From Novosphingobium lindaniclasticum LE124 (GTDB lineage Bacteria; Pseudomonadota; Alphaproteobacteria; Sphingomonadales; Sphingomonadaceae), in NCBI RefSeq assembly GCF_000445125.1, contig NZ_ATHL01000089.1, positions 1-64,000 on the forward strand: 64,000 nucleotides of DNA. Direction: 5' to 3'. The notes under the pieces are model-generated. The model searched no databases. It was not told where the DNA came from and was given only the letters and a program-made list of their open reading frames with translations. A program made the translations under genes and the position numbers. Positions 1 to 7,657 of this stretch are shown here, in pieces (the stretch's first letter is position 1; each line of letters starts with the position of its first letter).

Positions 1-4
1 CTAG

Positions 5-851
5 GCCGTGTTGACAAAGAGGATTCCCAAATCGCGTAGGTTCTGATTCAAGGTGGCTTTTGGGGAAGCTACCTTGATCCGTGGTCTGATGAGCGATGAG
101 GAATGGGCCTGCCTTGAGCCCTTCGTGATTGAGCGTGGTGCACGCAGCGGTCGGCGCCCACGAAATCACCGGCTTGTCCTGGATGGCATTTTCTGGATCG
201 CACGAACGGGCGTAGCCTGGCGCGATCTGCACGAGCATTTCGGCAAATGGTCATCGGTTTACCGCCAGTTCCGGCGCTGGACGCTGTCTGGTCTGTGGGA
301 GTTGCTGCTCGAAGCCTTCAACGAAAGCGGAGGCGGCGGCCCCAGCCTGCAAATGATCGACAGCACAATAATCCGGGCGCACCACTGTTCAGCCGGCGCT
401 AAAGGGGGACTCCGTGTCAGGGTCTTGGCCGCTCAAAAGGTGGCTTTACGACCAAGATCCACCTCCGTGTCAATGCGCTGGGCTTGCCCATAGCGGTGGC
501 GCTGACCGGGGGCGAAGCTTCCGACTTCAAGGGATATATGCCGGTCATGGATGCCGATGGACCAGCGCCCAAGGTGCTGCTGGCCGACAAGGGCTATGAT
601 GCAGACTTCATTCGCAAGGACATGGAGAAGCGCGGCGGTATTGCCATGATCCCGACCAAGCGGAACCGGCTGATCCAATTGCCCGTCGATGCCGCGATCT
701 ATGCCCTGCGCAACATGGTCGAACGCTGCTTTAACAAGCTCAAGAACGCCCGAAGGCTGGCAACCCGCTATGACAAAACCGCCGATAGCTACCTCGGCTT
801 CATCCACATCGTCTCAATCCGGCTGTGGACCCGCCAATTTGTCAACGCCTC
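5..851 (+). mobile_element. IS5-family (IS427-like) insertion sequence
   Basis: The element is about 847 bp and is flanked on both sides by CTAG (1-4 and 852-855), which fits the short target duplication of IS427-type IS5 elements. Its ends are imperfect inverted repeats of about 18 bp (13 of 18 match) sharing the core GTTGACAAA: positions 10-18 on the left, and 838-846 read on the opposite strand on the right. It carries a transposase split over two frames. The left flank lies outside the window, so whether it interrupts a gene cannot be seen. The exact family group is inferred from the transposase and the CTAG target. Confidence 0.85.
53..493 (+). CDS. IS5-family transposase, N-terminal part (orfA)
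   Basis: This is the N-terminal transposase domain (DUF4096-like), with SDEEW near the start and the pattern FWIARTGVAWRDLHEHFGKW typical of IS5 transposases, followed by the first catalytic aspartate in QMIDSTIIRAHH. GTG at 53 is possible, but ATG at 89 (MSDEEW) matches the usual start better. After codon AAA at 401 the frame degenerates: the conserved continuation (GLGRSKGGFTTKIH) is in the -1 frame. The run AAAGGGGG (401-408) is the likely slip site. This frame's own stop at 491-493 therefore probably ends only a minor product. Confidence 0.8.
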   Translation: MAFGEATLIRGLMSDEEWACLEPFVIERGARSGRRPRNHRLVLDGIFWIARTGVAWRDLHEHFGKWSSVYRQFRRWTLSGLWELLLEAFNESGGGGPSLQMIDSTIIRAHHCSAGAKGGLRVRVLAAQKVALRPRSTSVSMRWACP

Positions 852-855
852 CTAG
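403..855 (+). CDS. IS5-family transposase, C-terminal catalytic part (orfB, read by -1 frameshift)
   Basis: This is the DDE transposase C-terminal half, in the -1 frame relative to orfA. It reads GLGRSKGGFTTKIHLRVN from about 418, then a second catalytic Asp in LLADKGYDAD and the closing region VERCFNKLKNARRLATRYDK with the catalytic Glu. There is no convincing start of its own, so it is probably made as an orfA-orfB fusion by programmed frameshifting; a simple inactivating frameshift is the alternative. The TAG stop (853-855) lies inside the flanking CTAG, so the insertion target supplies the termination codon. Confidence 0.8.
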   Translation, partial: RGTPCQGLGRSKGGFTTKIHLRVNALGLPIAVALTGGEASDFKGYMPVMDADGPAPKVLLADKGYDADFIRKDMEKRGGIAMIPTKRNRLIQLPVDAAIYALRNMVERCFNKLKNARRLATRYDKTADSYLGFIHIVSIRLWTRQFVNAS

Positions 856-1442
856 GGACGGCGTCGCTGAAATGAAGTGGGTTAAGCCATCTGCCAGCAC
901 CGCGTGGAGTGGGCAAAAGTACGGGCATTCGATTGAGCGAATGGCCGGTTTCGGCCTGCACCGTCGTTCCCGAGTTTGCATAGGAACGGCTTAACTTGGT
1001 CGCGACCTGCCGGTTACCAGAAAGTCGCACCTGGGAACGCGAAATCGGCGGCTGAACGACCGAGAAGGGGCGCCAGCTGACGATGCCATGCTGTGATCTC
1101 GAATTGCGCTGGATCGGTGCCGGAGCCGTGAAGTTTCCTCGCTCGCACAGACCAGTCGGCGACGAAAAATTGTAAATCTGACTGCAAGTAATTTGGGCTA
1201 TCGTGGTGAGGGATTCTGTCGAAATCGGCTACCACAAGCAGTCGGTCGTCCCGCATTGGCAACGCTTCGGCGATTGGCGTCTTTGTCGAGGGTGGAATTG
1301 GGGGCGGCGAGGGTCTCAATTTCTAGAAATTGACAAGAATATCAGTTTGATATTGGTGATCGGGTGATCCCTCCTTCGCTACCACCTTCAACATACCTTC
1401 GGTTTGGTTCGAGAGTCGCTGGCGGCGCGCTTCGCCTGGCGC
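856..1442. other. stretch without a supported gene
   Basis: Between the insertion sequence and the next gene I see no gene I can support. A leftward open frame at 1014-1319 (101 codons, rich in Pro near its start) has no recognisable domain. The segment 1310-1365 is AT-rich compared with its surroundings. The stretch may be a degraded region next to the insertion. Confidence 0.4.
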
Positions 1443-1736
1443 TCAGCGTCGGCGGTGCATCGCATAAGCGAGGGTGTGGGTTGCAAGCAGGGGGGCGATC
1501 CAATCGGCCCATTGATCCAGTTTTGGCCAGACTCTCAGGTCGAACGGGCCCCACCAGGGCATGTTCGCGCGGAGGCCGGCCCCGAAGGTTTCGATCCATC
1601 GATATTCCGCCTGCGCCGCTTCCCTTCCGAGGAAATAGGCCGAAGCGGCTGCCGCGCCGATCCACCAGCTTCCGGTGAGAAGGCGCAGCAGGGCTTGCAC
1701 GGCGAGGGCCAGGACAGCGTGTTCGATCAGGTTCAT
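1443..1736 (-). CDS. small membrane protein of unknown function
   Basis: The 97-residue product begins MNLIEHAVLALAVQALLRLL and has a hydrophobic N-terminal segment, a Gly/Ala-rich second segment (WWIGAAAASAYFLGREAAQ) and a C-terminal hydrophobic stretch. The pattern GREAAQAEYRW followed by NMPWWGPFD resembles small phage-type membrane proteins sometimes annotated as holin-like; this is from memory and not verified. It ends just downstream of ligD on the same strand, 29 bp away, and may be the last gene of that operon. The reverse frame also holds open frames, so the call rests on the membrane-like composition and good codon use. Confidence 0.55.
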   Translation of the reverse strand: MNLIEHAVLALAVQALLRLLTGSWWIGAAAASAYFLGREAAQAEYRWIETFGAGLRANMPWWGPFDLRVWPKLDQWADWIAPLLATHTLAYAMHRRR

Positions 1737-1765
1737 GACCCATCACTACACATGCCGCCCAGCGA

Positions 1766-4291
1766 TCAGAAGTCCGGCAGTCGTTGTTCGGTGAAGCCCC
1801 AGCCGTGCAGGGCCGAAGAGCGCTCGATCAAAGCCTCGGCATCGTCGATAGAGAAGGGGTGCGCATCCTTCGTGCTGTCGAGTTCGTCCCAGGAGATGGG
1901 CACGGCGACCGGCGCGCCGGCGCGCGCCCGCGCGGAATAGGGCAGGACGGCAGTGCTGCCGCGCTGGTTGCGCAGCCAGTCGATGAAGATCTTTCCCTTG
2001 CGCTTGGCCTTGCTCATCGTCGCCACGAAGCGATCGGGTTCGGCGGTGCTGAGCGCTTCGGCGAAGCGGCGGGCGAAGTCCTTGTGCGTTTCCCAGTCGT
2101 GCCCCGGCGTCAGCGGCACCACGACGTGGACACCCTTGCCGCCCGAGAGCATGGCGAAGCTGACGAGCCCGATGTCCGAAAGCTGTCGGCGCAAGTCCTG
2201 GGCGGCGCGGCGGCAGTCGGTGAAGTCCAGCCCTTCGTCCGGGTCGAGGTCGAAGATCATGCGGTCCGGCTTTTCGACCGCATCCGCGCGCGATTCCCAG
2301 CCATGGAATTCGATCGTGCCCATCTGCACACAGGCGACCAGACCGTCCGCGTCGTTGATGTAGAGATAGTCCTCGCTGCCGCCGTCCTTCTCGCGGATGG
2401 GCACATGGAAGACGTGATCGCCGAACGACCCGCTGTCGTGCTTCTGGAAAAAGCACTTGCGGGCGCGGCCTTGCGGGCAGCGCACGAGGCTGATCGGCCG
2501 GTTGGCTGCATAGGGCAGCATAAGCGGGGCGACGGCGGCGTAATAATCGGCAAGCTGGCCTTTCGTCTGGCCGCTTTCCGGGAAGATCACGCGATCGCGG
2601 CTGGACACTTCCACTTCGACGGCGGCCTTGGGGCTGGGCTTGGGCATCTCCGGGGTGACCTCCCTGGCGGACTTGTCGCTGCGCAGGCCGAGGAAGCTGG
2701 CATGGCGGACTCGGCCCTCGGACGTGAACTCGGCGAACGCGATTTCGGCGACGAGCTTCGGCGTCACCCAGGTTGCGCCGCGTGCCTCCACACGATCCAC
2801 TTCGGCAGGGGCGGTCTTGCGGGCGAGCGGGTCCAGCCGATCGGCCAGTTCGCGCAAGGTCTCAGTGTCGAACCCGGTGCCGACCTTGCCGCGATAGATC
2901 AGCTTGCCGTCCTCGTGCTGCGCGAGGAGCAGGGAGGAAAACGGCCGGCCTTTCGCGCGCGATCTATTCCAGCCGACGATCACGAACTCCTGCCGGCGGG
3001 TGCATTTCACCTTGACCCAGTTGCGGGTGCGGCGGCCGGCGTAGGGCGCGTCGATCCGCTTGGCGATCACGCCTTCCTGGCCGGCGGCACACATCGCTTC
3101 GAACAGCTTTTCGCCTGCGGCAATGACGTGATCGGCCACGAAGATCGGTGCCTTGGCCTCGGCCAGCAGAGCCTCCAATCGTTCCTTGCGCTCGATATTG
3201 GGCAGGGGAGCGAGGTCTCTGCCGTCGAGTTCGAGCAAGTCGAAGGCGTGGAACTCCAGCGCATCGGTGACTTTCTGCGCGCCATGGCCGCGCTTCAGCA
3301 CCGCTTGCAGGCTGGAGAAGTTCGGGTTGCCGTCCGGCCCCCGCGCAACGATTTCGCCGTCGATGAGGCTGGGCGGCAAGTCCAGCGCGGCCAGTTTTTC
3401 GATCAGGGGAGCGAACTTGTCGCTCCAGTCCAGACCGCTGCGCGTGTAGATCCGCACTTGCTCGCCCGAGACGGCGGCAAGCGCGCGATAGCCGTCGAAC
3501 TTGATCTCGTGCATCCACAAGTTGCCGCCCGGCACGGTGTCGACGAGCGTTGCCAGTTGCACGTCCCGAAACTTCGGCGGGGCAGCGGCGCGGCTGCTTC
3601 TTGATCGCCGCGCGGGTTGCGCTTTGACCGCACCGGCGTTGTGCTTCGAGGCCTCGTTCATGGCCTTGGAGAACGCCTTGCCGCTCTTTCCCTCGAGCGA
3701 CTGCGCGCCCTGTTTGTCGGCAGCGATCTCGGCCATCGTGCGGCCGGTCAGCACGCTGGTCAGACCTTCCTCGACTAGCCCGTCGCCGGAAAGAGCGTGA
3801 CTGTCACCCACTTTTCGCAGCAGCCAGTTCTCGCGCTTTTCACCGGGACGGCCTTTCATCCGTACGAGCAGCCACTCGCCTTTCATCCTCTCGCCCTCGA
3901 GCGTGAAGTGCAGGTGCCCGGCCTCCAGATCGCTGGCGCTCTTGCCTGCGACCGGTGCCCAGGTGCCTTGGTCCCAGAGCATGACCGTGCCGCCGCCGTA
4001 CTCGCCTTGAGGAATCGAGCCTTCGAACCGGGCATAGGAAAGGGGATGGTCCTCGGTGCGGACGGCGAGGCGCTTGTCGCCGGGGTCGGCGCTCGGCCCC
4101 TTGGTGACGGCCCAGGACTTGAGCACGCCGTCCACTTCCAGCCGGAAGTCCCAGTGCAACCGCCGTGCGGCGTGCTTCTGCACGATGAACAGCCGGCCGC
4201 TCTCGCTCGTCTGCTTCTTGCCCGCCGGTTCTGCCGTCCTGGCGAAATCGCGCTTGCGATTGTACTCGGCAAGAGGATCTGCCTTGCTCAT
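1766..4291 (-). CDS. ligD: multifunctional DNA ligase D (NHEJ)
   Basis: This ATP-dependent DNA ligase/polymerase/3'-phosphoesterase seals double-strand breaks together with Ku. The 841 residues hold all three modules in Pseudomonas-type order. The phosphoesterase spans about 1-190 (VQKHAARRLHWDFRLE, DHPLSYARFEG). The ligase spans about 240-545 with nucleotidyl-accepting Lys264 in HEIKFDGYRA, DGEIV at 311-315 and a later WVKVKC motif. The archaeo-eukaryotic-primase-like polymerase spans about 560-841 with the metal-binding pair D681/D683 in FDLDPDEG and GGKGVHVVVPL. A Lys/Arg/Ala-rich linker at about 205-240 separates the first two. Its ATG overlaps the mgtC-like stop by 4 nt (ATGA), so it is translationally coupled in the ku operon. 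Confidence 0.96.
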   Translation of the reverse strand: MSKADPLAEYNRKRDFARTAEPAGKKQTSESGRLFIVQKHAARRLHWDFRLEVDGVLKSWAVTKGPSADPGDKRLAVRTEDHPLSYARFEGSIPQGEYGGGTVMLWDQGTWAPVAGKSASDLEAGHLHFTLEGERMKGEWLLVRMKGRPGEKRENWLLRKVGDSHALSGDGLVEEGLTSVLTGRTMAEIAADKQGAQSLEGKSGKAFSKAMNEASKHNAGAVKAQPARRSRSSRAAAPPKFRDVQLATLVDTVPGGNLWMHEIKFDGYRALAAVSGEQVRIYTRSGLDWSDKFAPLIEKLAALDLPPSLIDGEIVARGPDGNPNFSSLQAVLKRGHGAQKVTDALEFHAFDLLELDGRDLAPLPNIERKERLEALLAEAKAPIFVADHVIAAGEKLFEAMCAAGQEGVIAKRIDAPYAGRRTRNWVKVKCTRRQEFVIVGWNRSRAKGRPFSSLLLAQHEDGKLIYRGKVGTGFDTETLRELADRLDPLARKTAPAEVDRVEARGATWVTPKLVAEIAFAEFTSEGRVRHASFLGLRSDKSAREVTPEMPKPSPKAAVEVEVSSRDRVIFPESGQTKGQLADYYAAVAPLMLPYAANRPISLVRCPQGRARKCFFQKHDSGSFGDHVFHVPIREKDGGSEDYLYINDADGLVACVQMGTIEFHGWESRADAVEKPDRMIFDLDPDEGLDFTDCRRAAQDLRRQLSDIGLVSFAMLSGGKGVHVVVPLTPGHDWETHKDFARRFAEALSTAEPDRFVATMSKAKRKGKIFIDWLRNQRGSTAVLPYSARARAGAPVAVPISWDELDSTKDAHPFSIDDAEALIERSSALHGWGFTEQRLPDF

Positions 4292-4788
4292 CGCTTGGGA
4301 TCCTCCTTTTCGGCCTTGTCGTCACAAGGGTGATGAGCGCGAATCCAGCGTGCCTCGGCGAAGTGCAGCATTGTCACCATGACCAAGCTGACGACCAGGC
4401 CGATGACCACCAGCGGCCATTGGCCCGCCCCGCAAGCGATGCCGATGATCGCGGTGAGCCAGATGTGCGCCGCTGTGGTCAGGTTGTGCAGGCGTCCGCG
4501 CGAGAACACGATCAGCCCGGCACCGATAAAGCCCACGAACGCGCCAGTGGCCTCGAAGATGCGCAAGGGATCCATGCGGTCGCCGTGCAACTGGAGGTAG
4601 AGACCGATGATCGAGGTGGTCATGGTTGCGGCGGCCACGCAGACCAGGCCGTGCGTGCGAAGACCGGCCGGATGGCCATGCCATTCCCGGTCGAGCCCGA
4701 GCAGCAATCCGACTACGGCCGCCACGCTGAGCCGCAGCAACACTTCGGAATCTATAGCGTCCAGAGGTATCGCCGGGTTGAGCTCCAT
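4288..4788 (-). CDS. MgtC/SapB-family membrane protein
   Basis: The 166-residue integral membrane protein has the MgtC/SapB hallmark near the start (AAVVGLLLGLDREWHGHPAGLRTHGLV) and about four hydrophobic helices. It lacks the cytoplasmic ACT-like C-terminal domain of full MgtC (usually about 230 residues) and ends in a charged tail (HHPCDDKAEKEDPKR). Family members are linked to magnesium limitation and membrane-potential or acid tolerance; its substrate here is unknown. It sits between ku and ligD, 3 bp after the ku stop and overlapping ligD by 4 nt. It is therefore almost certainly co-transcribed with the end-joining genes, an unexpected partner. Confidence 0.9.
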   Translation of the reverse strand: MELNPAIPLDAIDSEVLLRLSVAAVVGLLLGLDREWHGHPAGLRTHGLVCVAAATMTTSIIGLYLQLHGDRMDPLRIFEATGAFVGFIGAGLIVFSRGRLHNLTTAAHIWLTAIIGIACGAGQWPLVVIGLVVSLVMVTMLHFAEARWIRAHHPCDDKAEKEDPKR

Positions 4789-4791
4789 GGT

Positions 4792-5814
4792 TCAGGCGCG
4801 CTTGCGCGTGCGCGGCGGATCTGCGGCTTTCCCGGCGCTCGATTTCGTGGCCGGAGGCTTTTTTGCCGCAGGCTTTTTTGCGCCCGTCTTGTTTATAGTC
4901 GTCTTGCTTGCTGCCGTCTTGGTTGCAGCAGCCTTCTTCGCGGCGGGAGTCTTCGTCGCTGCCTTCCGGGCGGGAGCTTTCTCTTCGGACGTCTTCCGCT
5001 CGGCCGCCTTGCTCGTCCCGCCGCTGTCGCCCACCGATTTCCTGAGCGCGGCCATGAGGTCGATGACGTTGCTCCGGTTGCCGCCGGCCGGTTCCTCCAC
5101 GTCCTCCAGCACGCGCGTGTTGCTCTTGGACTTGGCCTTCTTGTCGATCAGGCGGTGGAGCGCATCGATATAGCGATCGTGGAACTCGGCAGGGTGGAAG
5201 GGCGCGCTTTTCTTTTCGATCAGCGTGGTCGCCAGATCGAGCAGATCGGCGTCCGGCGTGGTCTCCGCAATCTCGCGGAAGTAGCCCTGGGCCTTGTGCA
5301 CTTCGTCGGCGTAGCGAAGCACTTCCATGACGAGGCCTCGCCCGCAGGGCTTTATCGAGACGAGCTGCTCACGGCCGCGCACCGCCAGTTGCCCGAGCCC
5401 GACCTTGCGGCTGCGGCGCAGGGCTTCTCGCAGGACGACATAGGCCTCTTCGGCAAGATCGTCGGCCGGGACGATGAAGTACGGCTTCTCATAGTAGAGC
5501 ACGTCGATGTCGCCGGCGTCCACGAACTGCACCAGTTCCAGCGTCTTGCGGCTCTCTATCTTGACGGCCTCGATCTCTTCCTCGTCGAGCAGGACATAGT
5601 TGCCCTTGGAGATCTCGTAGCCCTTGATGATCTCGTCACGGTCGACCGGGCCGACGCCCGGGGCGACTTTCTCGTAGCGGATGCGCTTGCCGCTCGGCTC
5701 GTGGATCTGGTGAAAGGAGATTGCCGCGCCGGACTTGGTGGCCGGGTAGACCTCGATCGGAATGGACACCAGGGCCAGCCTGATCTGTCCTTGCCAGTAT
5801 GCGCGTGCGGCCAT
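4792..5814 (-). CDS. ku: bacterial Ku, DNA end-binding protein
   Basis: The homodimeric ring protein binds DNA double-strand ends and recruits LigD. The 340 residues start MAARAYWQGQIRLALVSIPIE, the standard Ku opening, and the beta-barrel/bridge core runs to about 235, including LLDEEEIEAVKIES and YYEKPYFIVPAD. The minimal C-terminal region (NVIDLMAALRKSV, about 249-261) interacts with LigD in studied homologues. From about 265 to the end there is a long low-complexity Lys/Ala/Pro/Thr-rich tail with AAKK- and KTAA-type repeats, similar to extended Ku tails that bind DNA. It is the first gene of the ku-mgtC-like-ligD operon. Confidence 0.97.
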   Translation of the reverse strand: MAARAYWQGQIRLALVSIPIEVYPATKSGAAISFHQIHEPSGKRIRYEKVAPGVGPVDRDEIIKGYEISKGNYVLLDEEEIEAVKIESRKTLELVQFVDAGDIDVLYYEKPYFIVPADDLAEEAYVVLREALRRSRKVGLGQLAVRGREQLVSIKPCGRGLVMEVLRYADEVHKAQGYFREIAETTPDADLLDLATTLIEKKSAPFHPAEFHDRYIDALHRLIDKKAKSKSNTRVLEDVEEPAGGNRSNVIDLMAALRKSVGDSGGTSKAAERKTSEEKAPARKAATKTPAAKKAAATKTAASKTTINKTGAKKPAAKKPPATKSSAGKAADPPRTRKRA

Positions 5815-5908
5815 GACCCACTCCTATCTCGCCGATGAGAAAGGCGTGGAAGGCGGGCTTGGTTCCCGCCCGCCGGAGTGATTGGCCAGCCGGTCTGCTA
5901 GCAGGCCC

Positions 5909-6220
5909 TCAGCCGGTGACGACGGCGCTGATACGGTGGAAGAAGGGATGATGCGGCGTAGCGCCGTGGGCGACTTGTGCGAACATGCCCTCGCCAAGGT
6001 TCGGCAGCTTGGATTCGACGCTGCAGACTTCCTCGCCGCCGCGCACGTCGATATGCGCGTGGAGCTTGCCGTCGAACTCCAGGCCGATATCGACGGCATG
6101 GGGGAACTCGGTGCGGAGCACCTCCAGCACTCGATTGAGACGATCGGTCAAGGACTCTTCATCGGAAGGATTGGGAAGCGAGGAACCGTCGATCGAGTAG
6201 AGGGATGCATCCTTGCGCAT
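5909..6220 (-). CDS. conserved hypothetical protein, small and soluble
   Basis: The 103-residue product starts MRKDASLYSIDG and is acidic, without signal peptide or membrane segments. It alternates predicted helix (SLTDRLNRVLEVLRTEFP) with strand-like segments (VDIGLEFDGKLHAHIDVRG). I do not recognise a family. It lies 95 bp upstream of ku on the same strand, and the operator or promoter for ku may lie in that gap. A good purine-rich site (GGAGGC) precedes the ATG. Confidence 0.6.
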   Translation of the reverse strand: MRKDASLYSIDGSSLPNPSDEESLTDRLNRVLEVLRTEFPHAVDIGLEFDGKLHAHIDVRGGEEVCSVESKLPNLGEGMFAQVAHGATPHHPFFHRISAVVTG

Positions 6221-6333
6221 GGGGCGCCTCCTTGAAAACCGGCGGCGGAAGCATCGCCGGTCCAGGCCAGCTTACCCGTTTTCCCGTAGCAGGAAACATC
6301 GCAGTTTATGCCCGGCGCACGGCTCGCCGCGTT

Positions 6334-7293
6334 TCAGGTTTTCATCCTGTCGCGCCCGTGGGGACTGTCCAGATCAAGTACCGGACCGCAGGGCACAATC
6401 CCGGTGGGATTGATCGTGCGGTGGCTCTGGTAATAGTGCCCCTTGATGTGCTGGAAGTTCACCGTGGAGGCGACACCCGGCAATTGGTAGATGTCCCGCA
6501 GGAAGCCCTGGAGCGCCGGATAGTCGCTTATTCGCCGCAAGTTGCACTTGAAGTGGCCGACGTAGACGGCGTCGAATCGGATGAGCGTGGTGAACAGCCG
6601 GATATCCGCTTCGGTTAGCTGGTCGCCCACCAGATAGCGGCGTTGCGACAAGCGCTCCTCCAGCCAGTCGAGCGACTCGAACAAGGGCGTCAGCGCTTCC
6701 TCATAGGCTTCCTGGCTGGTGGCGAAGCCGGCCTTGTAGACGCCGTTGTTGACCGTGTCGTAGACGCGGGCGTTCACGGCGTCGATCTTATCGCGCAGAG
6801 CCTCGGGATAGAAGTCTCCGGGGGCCGCGCCCAGGCCGTCGAACGCCTTGTTGAACATGCGGATGATCTCGGAGGATTCGTTGTTCACGATCCGGCCGGT
6901 CTCGCGGTCCCAGAGCAGCGGTACGGTGACTCGTCCGCTGTAGGCGGGGTCGGCGGCGGTGTAGACCTGGTGGAGGTATTCGGCGCCGTGGATCGGATCG
7001 GCGATCACGCCGGGCGCAGGATCGAAGGTCCAGCCCATTTCGAGCATGAGCCAGTTCACCACCGAGATGGAGATCAGGTGTTCCAGTCCCTTGAGCGCGC
7101 GGACGATCAGCGCGCGGTGCGCCCAGGGGCAGGCGAGGCTGACGTAGAGGTGGTAACGGCCGGGCTGGGCAGGGAATTCACCCTCGGGCGTGATCCAGTC
7201 CCGAAAGGCGGAATCCTTGCGGACGAAGCGCCCCCCGGTGGACTCGGTATCGTACCAGACGTCGTGCCACTGACCGTCTACGAGCATTCCCAT
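6334..7293 (-). CDS. glutathionyl-hydroquinone reductase (Xi-class GST, YqjG type)
   Basis: The predicted enzyme reduces glutathionyl-hydroquinones to hydroquinones and glutathione in the cytoplasm. The 319-residue protein has the Xi-class active site CPWAHR with the catalytic Cys at about residue 55, the N-terminal thioredoxin-fold segment RYHLYVSLACPWAHRALIV, and the helical C-terminal GST domain with EADIRLFTTLIRFD. ATG at 7291-7293 is preferred over an upstream TTG because GGGAG sits about 7 nt before it. It faces 73 bp of spacer from the DUF3325 gene on the same strand. Such enzymes serve quinone detoxification in aromatic-degrading sphingomonads; the actual substrate is not shown. Confidence 0.92.
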   Translation of the reverse strand: MGMLVDGQWHDVWYDTESTGGRFVRKDSAFRDWITPEGEFPAQPGRYHLYVSLACPWAHRALIVRALKGLEHLISISVVNWLMLEMGWTFDPAPGVIADPIHGAEYLHQVYTAADPAYSGRVTVPLLWDRETGRIVNNESSEIIRMFNKAFDGLGAAPGDFYPEALRDKIDAVNARVYDTVNNGVYKAGFATSQEAYEEALTPLFESLDWLEERLSQRRYLVGDQLTEADIRLFTTLIRFDAVYVGHFKCNLRRISDYPALQGFLRDIYQLPGVASTVNFQHIKGHYYQSHRTINPTGIVPCGPVLDLDSPHGRDRMKT

Positions 7294-7372
7294 GATCAAA
7301 CTCCCACGCGTGAAAGAGTGGAGAGATCCCCGCGGCGAATTGTTCCGCAGGCTGGGGCCGTTTTCCTTGCGG

Positions 7373-7657
7373 TCAGCGGCTCCTGGGAGGCGGGCTTTTC
7401 CAGCAGAGCCAAGCCACGTTGAGCCAGGCGCCCATGGTCAAGTGGCCGGCCCAGGCCACAAGGGCGTAGCCGAAGCCGAAGGCGAAGATGTCGATCGCCA
7501 GGATCAGTGCGATCAGCGCCCAGCCGCCGATCCGCAGCCGTCCAGCTTCACGCTCGGACAAGGTGCGGCCGGCAAGATCGCGCTGGTGGCGCTTCATCGA
7601 CAGGGCCAGCGCCGCGAAGGCGGTCACGGCCAGGACCAGGGAAAGAAAATGGATCAT
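7373..7657 (-). CDS. DUF3325-like small membrane protein
   Basis: The 94-residue protein has three hydrophobic helices: an N-terminal one (MIHFLSLVLAVTAFAALALS), a central one (GGWALIALILAIDIFAFGF) and a C-terminal one (LVAWAGHLTMGAWLNVAWL), with the short basic loop MKRHQRDLAGR between the first two. Length and context match DUF3325, which regularly follows a PepSY-helix protein in iron-uptake loci. Its ATG overlaps the PepSY gene stop by 4 nt (ATGA). Its function is unknown; it is probably a partner of the PepSY protein. Confidence 0.8.
   Translation of the reverse strand: MIHFLSLVLAVTAFAALALSMKRHQRDLAGRTLSEREAGRLRIGGWALIALILAIDIFAFGFGYALVAWAGHLTMGAWLNVAWLCWKSPPPRSR

Noticed and set aside
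1014..1319. Leftward frame of 101 codons after the insertion sequence
   Set aside because: No recognisable family, no clear ribosome site and weak coding character; recorded only as part of an unresolved stretch.
1784..3604. 606-codon rightward open frame opposite ligD
   Set aside because: Antisense to a well-supported three-domain ligase; the translation has no recognisable domain.
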